Part shown: positions 1 through 6,210 of the stretch, in pieces | Layout of the letters: every line of letters begins with the position of its first letter | Numbering within the stretch: position 1 is the stretch's first letter | From: an uncultured Lachnospiraceae bacterium | Lineage (GTDB): Bacteria; Bacillota; Clostridia; Lachnospirales; Lachnospiraceae | Direction of reading: 5' to 3' | NCBI GenBank assembly: GCA_910585075.1 | Contig: CAJUED010000003.1 | Coordinates: forward strand, 19,070-39,760 | DNA: 20,691 bases | Made by a program: the position numbers and the translations under genes | Notes under the pieces: generated by a model | Told to the model about the DNA's origin: nothing | The model's input: only the letters and a program-made list of their open reading frames with translations | Databases searched by the model: none

Positions 1-1061
1 CATCAAGGCCGTCAATCCTCTGCTGCTCAGACAAAGGCGCCAGCGTACATACATTACAAATCTGGGTCTGTCCACGGGTGAACATAGCGGAGCCATGTAC
101 TCTGGGAATAATATCAACCTCTGCAGCCAAAGGACGAATCTGCGTAATCTCACGGCCGTCCGGACGCTTGTGGTCTTTTAAAATCATCTTGCGGACTGTC
201 TTTTTCTCATACTGGTAAATCGCCTCTCCCAGTACGGCAAGCCATTCTTCATTCTCTGCAAAGGCTTCGAACCTGCTTTTCGTCGGTGAAAACTGCCTCC
301 TCCATCTCTGCGGGAGGTACGATTTCTTTGATTGCTGCAAAAAGTTCTTCCGGAACGGCACAGCTTGTATAAGTATGTTTCTCCTTGCCCACCTCAGCTA
401 CAATCTGGTTGATGAAGGCAATGATAGTCTGGTTGATTTCATGAGCCTGGTAGATGGCCTCGATCATTTTATCCTCCGGAACCTCATTTGCTCCGGCTTC
501 AATCATGATAACCTTCTCTGAGGTGGAAGCCACGGTCAGATTTAAGTCGCCGTTTTTCCACTGCTCCTGGGACGGATTCACAACAAATTCACCGTCTATA
601 AGTCCCATCTGGGTCATAGCGCAGGGGCCGTCAAAGGGGATATCCGAAATACTGGTTGCAATTGCTGCTCCAAGCATGGCCACCAGTTCAGGACGGCATG
701 CCGGATCCACGCTCATAACCATATTATTTAAAGTTACATCATTGCGATAGTCCTTAGGGAACAAAGGACGCATAGGCCTGTCAATGACACGGCTTGTAAG
801 TATGGCATTCTCCGATGCCTTTCCTTCTCTCTTATTAAAGCCGCCGGGAATTTTCCCCACTGCATACATCTTTTCCTCAAACTCCACACTGAGCGGGAAG
901 AAATCAATGCCTTCCCTTGGCTTGTCCGATGCGGTTGCTGTGGACAATACCGTGGTATCGCCGTAGTGCATGAACGCGCATCCGTTTGCCTGCTTACCTA
1001 CTCTGTTAATGTCAACGCTGAGAGTGCGGCCTGCAAGCTCCATTGAAAACGTCTTGTACAT
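1..1061 (-). pseudogene. pnp: Polyribonucleotide nucleotidyltransferase (PNPase), 5' part, frameshifted
   Basis: PNPase is the phosphorolytic 3'-5' exoribonuclease of mRNA decay. The first reading frame (249-1061, 270 codons) carries the first RNase PH-like core, with MYKTFSMELAGRTL at the start and RPMRPLFPKDYRNDV inside. It reaches the linker helix (VFTDEKQV), then shifts into SLCRE and a TGA at 249-251. In another frame, 2-268 encodes EAFAENEEWLAVLGEAIYQY and then KRPDGREITQIRPLAAEVDI, the opening of the second core, running off the window edge. Compared with the usual family sequence, about 13 codons of the all-alpha linker are missing at about 266-271, and the gap is not a multiple of three. 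Start ATG at 1061 has AAGGAG at 1068-1073. The rest looks conserved, so this is either a recent inactivation or an assembly error. Identity is sure; disruption is as given. Confidence 0.9.
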
Positions 1062-1081
1062 AATCTTCTCCTTCTTTCTTT

Positions 1082-1240
1082 AACTGCCAGTAACAATTCA
1101 GCCTTCGGCTTCACTGTTACAGAATCTGCCCATTTAAAGTCGCCTACGGCGAGGGGCAGATTCTCTCTTGGCCCATTTTATGCATTCTTACGGACTTTGC
1201 AGTAAATGCAAAGTCCTGGGCTGAACTGTTACAACTGCCA
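1082..1240. mobile_element. MITE-like palindromic element with 8-bp target duplication
   Basis: The element 1090-1232 has 14-bp terminal inverted repeats: GTAACAATTCAGCC at 1090-1103 and GGCTGAACTGTTAC at 1219-1232, 13 of 14 complementary. It is flanked exactly by the direct repeat AACTGCCA at 1082-1089 and 1233-1240. Inside are two strong hairpins: an 11-bp stem 1121-1131/1154-1164, and a 10-bp stem 1192-1201/1207-1216 with a 5-nt loop. No ORF fits, so it would be non-autonomous. It sits about 10 nt upstream of the pnp ribosome binding site. The element as a structure is seen directly; mobility is inferred from the flanking repeats. A third AACTGCCA at 1352-1359 means the octamer is not unique here. 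Confidence 0.65.
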
Positions 1241-1310
1241 ACACATTACTTACCTGCCAACCAGCTCACTGCAACAAACGCCGTATACCTTGCCGGCCAG
1301 CTTATTGTAG

Positions 1311-1349
1311 AAAAAGGCGGAGACCGATTCTATCGGTATGCTCCGCCTT
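1311..1349 (-). terminator. Rho-independent terminator after rpsO
   Basis: On the minus strand AAGGCGGAG (1341-1349) pairs with CTCCGCCTT (1314-1322). An inner stem ACCGAT/ATCGGT and a short loop complete the hairpin, and U residues follow (1311-1313). It lies 14 nt past the rpsO stop. It would separate rpsO from pnp transcription unless read through. Confidence 0.8.
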
Positions 1350-1362
1350 AAAACTGCCATTT

Positions 1363-1629
1363 TTACTTTCTAAGTCCCAGTTTCTCAATCAAAGCACGGT
1401 ATCTTTCGATGTCCTTCTCTTTCAGATAATTAAGAAGGCCACGTCTCTGACCAACCATCTTAAACATACCTCTTCTGGAATGATTATCCTTGGGATGAAC
1501 CTTGAGATGCTCTGTGAGCTCCTGAATTCTTGCTGATAATACTGCAATCTGTACCTCAGGTGAACCTGTGTCGCCTTCACATCTTGCATACTCCTGCATA
1601 ATTGCTGTTTTCTTTTCTTTAGAAATCAT
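1363..1629 (-). CDS. rpsO: 30S ribosomal protein S15
   Basis: S15 is a primary-binding protein of the 30S platform that contacts the 16S rRNA three-way junction. The 88-residue product has the normal family length and hallmark sequences: GDTGSPEVQIAVLSARI near residue 20, then LTEHLKVHPKDNHSRRG and MVGQRRGLLNYL, ending EKLGLRK. Start ATG at 1629 has AGGAGG about 8 nt upstream. It precedes pnp as in most bacteria and has its own promoter and terminator here. Very sure. Confidence 0.98.
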   Translation of the reverse strand: MISKEKKTAIMQEYARCEGDTGSPEVQIAVLSARIQELTEHLKVHPKDNHSRRGMFKMVGQRRGLLNYLKEKDIERYRALIEKLGLRK

Positions 1630-1714
1630 GAAACTTCCTCCTTATTTTTCATACGCCTGCTGCCAGGAGCCGGTCGGAGAGTCCAAAGCTCTGGGCAACG
1701 GCCAATTTTCATAC
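1630..1714 (-). promoter_or_regulatory. Structured rpsO 5' leader, possible S15 autoregulatory RNA
   Basis: About 85 nt separate the predicted transcription start from the rpsO ATG. On the minus strand GTTGCC and GGCAGC can close a stem enclosing AGAG/CTCT and GAGC/GCTC pairings, giving a possible multi-branch fold just upstream of AGGAGG. S15 leaders in several phyla bind S15 through such folds. The fold was judged by eye, so assignment to a known leader class is only a suggestion. Confidence 0.35.
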
Positions 1715-1720
1715 CGATTA

Positions 1721-1749
1721 ATCATAACACGGCTTTTCCTAAATGTAAA
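1721..1749 (-). promoter_or_regulatory. Sigma-A promoter of rpsO
   Basis: TTTACA (1744-1749), 17-bp spacer, TATGAT (1721-1726) on the minus strand. It lies between the nlpC/P60 stop and rpsO and predicts a start near 1714. Confidence 0.65.
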
Positions 1750-1789
1750 GCAGTAATTTTTCAACTTATCTATAAGCTATCCTATCTGA

Positions 1790-2878
1790 TTACTGCAGAA
1801 TCCGCACCATCTTCTGGGGCGTTCTGTAATTGTAAGAAGAAATTTTAATTCCCGTCTTCGGGCTGCTGGCGTGAATAACCTGTCCGCCGCCAATGTAGAG
1901 GGCTACGTGGTTAATTGTACCGCCCTTTGCATAGAAGACCAAATCTCCCGGCTGCAGCTCCCCTGCGCTGATGCTTGTCCCCATGTTAGCCTGAGCTCTA
2001 GAGGAATGAGGGAGGGATACGCCGTACTTGGCAAATACGCTGAGCACAAAGCCGGAACAGTCCGCACCGTTTGTGAGACTGGTGCCGCCCCACACGTAAG
2101 GGTTGCCCAAAAACTGCTTTGCATACTGGCAGATATCCACGCGGACATCGGAAACGCCCTGCCCGTACATAAGCTCCGTCATGGTGATAGCTGTCTCCAA
2201 ATCCGATTTTACTTCCACATAATCACCGGATACAAACACTTCCTCATCATCCAGGTATACTTTAATCCAGCCGTCGTCCTGTATTTCCACAATGTCAAGA
2301 GACTCCCCTGACGCCACCTGGGTCACAACCTCCGCGTCCAGATTGGGATATTCTCTGATGTTCAGACCGTCCGTAGTTACCACCGCGATAGCGGATGCCA
2401 GCTCCGCGCCTTTCTTCTTCGCTTCATAACCGGTAAGGAGATATTCTTCCTTTACATATCCTTCCACCTTACCGGAAGTTATGTATGCCCATCCATCCTC
2501 ACTGCTTACAATCTCACAGGCAGCGTTCTTGGGGAGCTTTCCTACCATCTTTCCCGATTCGTCAGGCTCCTGTCTGATATTTAAATTGTTTTCTTCCACA
2601 TTACATATGCCAAGATGGGTATATCCCCACAGGGCGCCTTCCGCCTCTTTGGCAATTTCCACATATTCTATTTTTGAAAGCTCCGAAATAAAAAGGTCGC
2701 CTATTCCGGCTGTCAACAGTTCTTCGGTAGCTGACGCATTCGTATTATCTGCCACAACGATATCGGCCGTGGAGGAAGTATTTTTCCTGCCTGTCTGCGC
2801 CGCTTCGACTCCCAGGGACTCGCTGAATATCATAAAAGATGCAAGCACGCAAATTCCGCATTTTATCTGTGTTTTCAA
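1790..2878 (-). CDS. Secreted SH3b-SH3b-NlpC/P60 peptidoglycan hydrolase
   Basis: Probable cell-wall gamma-D-glutamyl-diamino acid endopeptidase of the NlpC/P60 cysteine peptidase family. The 362 residues comprise: an N-terminal secretion signal (MKTQIKCGICVLASFMIF, hydrophobic core, ending near VEAAQ at 23-28); a low-complexity Ser/Thr/Ala stretch to about 55; two bacterial SH3 domains at about 95-147 (NNLNIRQEPDESGKMVGKL) and 166-222 (GLNIREYPNLDAEVVTQV); and the peptidase domain from about 245. The catalytic triad is visible as Cys274 in GADCSGFVLS, His324 in TINHVALYIGGG and His336 in VIHASS. Start is TTG at 2878, supported by GGAGG at 2886-2890 and 7-nt spacing. It has its own promoter and interrupts the usual ribF-rpsO order. 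The exact cleavage site in peptidoglycan cannot be read from sequence. Confidence 0.92.
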   Translation of the reverse strand: MKTQIKCGICVLASFMIFSESLGVEAAQTGRKNTSSTADIVVADNTNASATEELLTAGIGDLFISELSKIEYVEIAKEAEGALWGYTHLGICNVEENNLNIRQEPDESGKMVGKLPKNAACEIVSSEDGWAYITSGKVEGYVKEEYLLTGYEAKKKGAELASAIAVVTTDGLNIREYPNLDAEVVTQVASGESLDIVEIQDDGWIKVYLDDEEVFVSGDYVEVKSDLETAITMTELMYGQGVSDVRVDICQYAKQFLGNPYVWGGTSLTNGADCSGFVLSVFAKYGVSLPHSSRAQANMGTSISAGELQPGDLVFYAKGGTINHVALYIGGGQVIHASSPKTGIKISSYNYRTPQKMVRILQ

Positions 2879-2925
2879 AATTGAACCTCCAAGATTATTA
2901 CAAATTTGTTACAACTTTTAAACAC

Positions 2926-2954
2926 ATTATAACAACTTCCCTTGGCGCTGTCAA
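2926..2954 (-). promoter_or_regulatory. Near-consensus sigma-A promoter of the NlpC/P60 gene
   Basis: TTGACA (2949-2954), exactly 17 bp, TATAAT (2926-2931) on the minus strand: both hexamers are perfect. The -35 begins 5 nt after the ribF stop codon. The leader to the TTG start is about 40 nt. Confidence 0.88.
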
Positions 2955-2958
2955 TTTC

Positions 2959-3891
2959 CTATTTTATGTTTTCTGTGGAAAAATATTCTTCTCCCTCTCT
3001 GATATCCCTCTCCATCTGCTTTTTCAGCGCCTCAACATTTTCAAACTTCCGCTCCGGTCTTTTAAATTGTAATAATTCTGTCACAATTTCCTTCCCGTAC
3101 AAATCACCGGTAAATCCATACAGGTAAGTCTCCACGCTGATATCCGCATCTGTCTTAACGGTAGGTTTTTGCCCGATATTGGTGATTCCCTGATAAATAT
3201 GGTTATCATAAATCACCTGGGAAAAATAAACCCCTTTAGGTGGCAGCAATTTTTCTTTGTTGGGATAAAGATTTAAGGTTGGCATCCCAAGCCGCCTCCC
3301 TAACCTGTTTCCCGGCTCCACCTCCCCGTCAAAGCCGTAGGGCCTGCCCAGAAGCTCTTTTGCCAGAAGCATATCTCCCTTTTCCACAGCTTCCCGCACA
3401 AGGGTTGAACTGATTTCCTGTTCTTTATAGTAAACCTTATCAATAATCTTAACCTGATAGCCAAGCTCTCCTGACAGCTCCATGAGCAATTGCCGGTTTC
3501 CAAGTCCCTTGTAACCAAAAGACAAGTCCTCTCCCGCCGCTATGTAAGCTGCCTTCATCCGCTCTGCCAGAATTTTCCTCACAAATTCCTCCGCAGGGGT
3601 TGCCGCTGTTTCTTTGTTTAAAGGGAATTCAATTAGAATATCAATTCCCATTTCTTCAAAGACTTTTCTCTTTTCATATCGGGTTGTCAGCTCAAAGCCG
3701 GAGGCCTGTCCGAAAAAAGCCGCAGCCGAGGGATGAAACGTAAAGACCACTGCTTTCAATCCCTGTTTCTTCTTTTCAAGAACATGAGAAAGAAGCGCAG
3801 CATGGCCTTTATGAATACCGTCAAACTTCCCAATTGCAACAGCGCTTCTATTTTCTAATTGAAATTCAATTGTATCCTGTATTATTTCCAT
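2959..3891 (-). CDS. ribF: Bifunctional riboflavin kinase / FAD synthetase
   Basis: Converts riboflavin to FMN and then FAD in the cytoplasm. The 310 residues are normal for the family. The N-terminal nucleotidyltransferase domain shows GKFDGIHKGH at 21-30, TFHPSAAAFF at 51-60, GEDLSFGYKGLGN at 120-132 and ISSTLVR at 160-166. The C-terminal kinase domain shows GRRLGMPTLNL at 198-208, the ITNIGQKPTV strand at 236-245, and the expected catalytic Glu in VETYLYGF (Glu254). It is the last gene of the rimP-nusA-infB cluster, 33 nt after truB. Start is ATG at 3891; the ribosome binding site is weak (AGG only), so some translation may depend on coupling. Very sure. Confidence 0.96.
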   Translation of the reverse strand: MEIIQDTIEFQLENRSAVAIGKFDGIHKGHAALLSHVLEKKKQGLKAVVFTFHPSAAAFFGQASGFELTTRYEKRKVFEEMGIDILIEFPLNKETAATPAEEFVRKILAERMKAAYIAAGEDLSFGYKGLGNRQLLMELSGELGYQVKIIDKVYYKEQEISSTLVREAVEKGDMLLAKELLGRPYGFDGEVEPGNRLGRRLGMPTLNLYPNKEKLLPPKGVYFSQVIYDNHIYQGITNIGQKPTVKTDADISVETYLYGFTGDLYGKEIVTELLQFKRPERKFENVEALKKQMERDIREGEEYFSTENIK

Positions 3892-3924
3892 CTTATTACC
3901 TGCACCAAGTCAACATCCCGCTAC

Positions 3925-4848
3925 CTAAATCAAAAACATTTTAACAGGGGAAAAAATCCCGTATTTTTCATCATAGCCGTAAACCCCCAGAAAGACGTCC
4001 TCATGGCTGTACATCCTGAACCTTTCGCCCCCAAAGGGTCCCCGGCCTGTTTCCCTGTCTTTTGAAAAACCGGACAAAATATCTTCTTTTTTTAACTGAT
4101 TGCCATTTTGCAGCCTGACAAAGGCTTCCTCCCTGACCTTCAGAGCGGAAAATTCTTCAAACATCCGCTCTACCGGGATAATCGCTTTGGGCAGTTCCCC
4201 CTTCCCGGCCATGTCCTCCAGAGCGCTTAAGGAGTGTGTCTCCTCTATCTGAAATCTTCCAACCCTCGTCCTTTCAAGGCTCTGCATCACCCCGCCGCAG
4301 CCTAAAAGCCGTCCAATATCATGGCACAGGGTTCTGATATAAGTGCCCTTAGAGCATTCCACCTTAATCCGGTACACCGGGTGTTCTTCTTTTATCATCT
4401 CAATCGAATAAATGGTGATCGGTCTGGCCGCCCGCTCCACTTCCTTTCCCTGCCTTGCCAGCTCATAGAGCTTTTTCCCGTTGACTTTCAAAGCGGAATA
4501 CATTGGCGGCACCTGCATGGAGTCCCCGAGAAAGGAAAGGATTGTTTCCTCCACCTCGGCAGGTGAGACATTCACTTCTCTTTCTTCTAAAACTTTTCCG
4601 GAGCTATCCTGGGTATCCGTCACCATTCCAAGGCGCAGCTCCGCAACATATTCTTTGCGGCTGTCCGTCAGCATATCGCATATTCTTGTGGCGTTTCCAA
4701 GACATACAGGAAGAACCCCCACCGCATCCGGGTCAAGGGTTCCTGTATGACCGATTTTCTTCTGTTTGCAAATACCTCTAAGCCGGGCAACCACATCATG
4801 GGATGTGTAGCCCGCTTCCTTATATACGTTAAGAATTCCGTGATACAT
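3925..4848 (-). CDS. truB: tRNA pseudouridine-55 synthase
   Basis: TruB makes pseudouridine 55 in the T-loop of tRNAs. From ATG at 4848 the product is 307 residues and opens with MYHGILNVYKEAGYTSHDVV. The catalytic Asp is Asp39 in HTGTLDPDAVGVLPVCLG, and KEYVAELRLG plus RIKVECSKGTYIRTLCHD follow as in other family members. The C-terminal 60 residues form a divergent PUA-like region. A TTG start ten codons upstream (4878) is open but has no ribosome binding site and adds only lysine-rich sequence, so I prefer 4848. The start overlaps the nrnA end by 20 nt, suggesting translational coupling. Confidence 0.95.
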   Translation of the reverse strand: MYHGILNVYKEAGYTSHDVVARLRGICKQKKIGHTGTLDPDAVGVLPVCLGNATRICDMLTDSRKEYVAELRLGMVTDTQDSSGKVLEEREVNVSPAEVEETILSFLGDSMQVPPMYSALKVNGKKLYELARQGKEVERAARPITIYSIEMIKEEHPVYRIKVECSKGTYIRTLCHDIGRLLGCGGVMQSLERTRVGRFQIEETHSLSALEDMAGKGELPKAIIPVERMFEEFSALKVREEAFVRLQNGNQLKKEDILSGFSKDRETGRGPFGGERFRMYSHEDVFLGVYGYDEKYGIFSPVKMFLI

Positions 4849-5806
4849 TTTTCTCACTTTCTTTGAGTTGTATTTCAATCCGGGCGGATAAATTGTTGAT
4901 AATATCGTAAAAGGTTCCGGGCATGGTCACCCCGGCTGCTCTCACATGTCCTCCGCCTCCAAAGAAAGACGCAATCTCGGCCACGTTCACCTTTCCGTTG
5001 GAGCGCAGGCTTACCTTGTACTCCAAAGTGTCCGTCTGGTACATAAAAATTGCACACTCCACGCCTCTTGTATTTCGAAGCTGGCTTACGATTCCCTCCA
5101 GATCCTGAGGAACCGCCCGGTAAAACTTCATGGTCTTTCTGTCAATCATGCTGACCACACATTTCCCGTCCATGAACATAATGCTCTCTAAAAGCGCCCT
5201 TCCCAGTATCTGATTCTGCACATAACTCTTTTCATAAAAAGTCTCGTCAATCAATTTTGAAAAATCAAACCCATAGGAAGTAAGCTCTGCCGCCGCCCTC
5301 AAAGTGGAAGGAGCGGTATTGGAATACTGGAACACACCCGTATCATGTATGATCCCAATATACAGGGCTTTGGCAATTTCCTCGTCCAGCATGGCCTTGT
5401 CAATTCCATTGTAGATAAGCTCGCTGGTAGAGCTTGCCTTAGAATCAATGTAGTTCACATCCCCGCAGCCCTTATTGCTGATATGATGGTCTATATTGAT
5501 TTTTTTCTTTGCCCCATCAAAATACTTCTCCGCTTCCCCTAACCTGTTTTTTGCGGTATCCAGCGAAAAGAACACGTCAAAGGATTCTATGTCCGTGGTA
5601 AAATCCGTATGTATTTCCTGCACACTACGGATGCAGGAAAAAATGTCTGCCGGTTTTTCCAAAAAGACTTCTACTCTGGCCCCAGGGCATGCCTTCTTTA
5701 AATACAGATAAAGCCCCATTACCGAGCCGACACAGTCCCCATCAGGCCTGATATGACCGCTGATGCCAATTGTTCCTGCGTCCTTTACTTCTTCGCATAT
5801 ATTCAT
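4829..5806 (-). CDS. nrnA: DHH/DHHA1 phosphoesterase, NrnA-type oligoribonuclease / pAp phosphatase
   Basis: NrnA-like enzymes degrade very short RNAs and, in several Firmicutes, dephosphorylate 3'-phosphoadenosine 5'-phosphate. The DHH domain shows GHIRPDGDCVGS (metal ligands His18, Asp22, Asp24), SLDTA (Asp83) and the signature INIDHHIS (Asp106-His107-His108). The DHHA1 domain ends with GGGGHVRAAG. Length is about 325 residues. Two starts are possible. ATG at 5824 overlaps the rbfA stop (ATGA), but its GGAGG is only one or two bases away. ATG at 5806 has AAAGGA at 9 nt and begins at the conserved part, so it is used here. The gene sits between rbfA and truB, its usual place in clostridia. 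Confidence 0.93.
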   Translation of the reverse strand: MNICEEVKDAGTIGISGHIRPDGDCVGSVMGLYLYLKKACPGARVEVFLEKPADIFSCIRSVQEIHTDFTTDIESFDVFFSLDTAKNRLGEAEKYFDGAKKKINIDHHISNKGCGDVNYIDSKASSTSELIYNGIDKAMLDEEIAKALYIGIIHDTGVFQYSNTAPSTLRAAAELTSYGFDFSKLIDETFYEKSYVQNQILGRALLESIMFMDGKCVVSMIDRKTMKFYRAVPQDLEGIVSQLRNTRGVECAIFMYQTDTLEYKVSLRSNGKVNVAEIASFFGGGGHVRAAGVTMPGTFYDIINNLSARIEIQLKESEKNVSRNS

Positions 5807-5820
5807 ATAGTTCAATCCTT

Positions 5821-6210
5821 TCATTCCTCCGCCGGCTCGTCAGATGCGTCAGTTTTTATATCTCTGTTCACATCGTCAATCAGCTTAGACATCCTGACTC
5901 CATATTCGATAGACTGGTCTACGATAAAACGTATTTCCGGTGTGTTTCTCAAATTAATCCTGGAGGCTAATTCCCTGCGGATATACCCCTCCGCACTTTT
6001 CAGCCCCTCCACCGTAGCCTTCTGAACGTTCTCATCGCCATATACGCTTATCCATGCCTTACAGGTCTTTAAATCCGGCGCCACTTCCACGGAAACCACA
6101 GAGGTAAGGGGGCTGATTCTTGGGTCCTTCAGCTCTCCCCTGATAATCTCAGCTAACACCCTCTGCACTTCTCCGTTGATCCGGACGTTTTTCACACTGT
6201 TTTTTCTCAC
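5821..6210 (-). CDS. rbfA: 30S ribosome-binding factor A
   Basis: RbfA is a small KH-fold assembly factor that acts on 16S rRNA maturation and cold adaptation. The 129 residues contain RINGEVQRVLAEIIRGELKD, then DPRISPLTSVVSVEVAPDLK and the family C-terminal part TPEIRFIVDQSIEYGVRMSKLID. Start is GTG at 6210, overlapping the infB TGA in the tetranucleotide GTGA. GGAGG lies 8 nt upstream inside infB. The short acidic tail (DASDEPAEE) is ordinary. Confidence 0.96.
   Translation of the reverse strand: MRKNSVKNVRINGEVQRVLAEIIRGELKDPRISPLTSVVSVEVAPDLKTCKAWISVYGDENVQKATVEGLKSAEGYIRRELASRINLRNTPEIRFIVDQSIEYGVRMSKLIDDVNRDIKTDASDEPAEE

Noticed and set aside
1241..1310. Promoter for pnp between the rpsO terminator and the palindromic element
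   Set aside because: No hexamer pair with acceptable match and spacing was found; pnp may depend on readthrough or a promoter that I cannot recognise.
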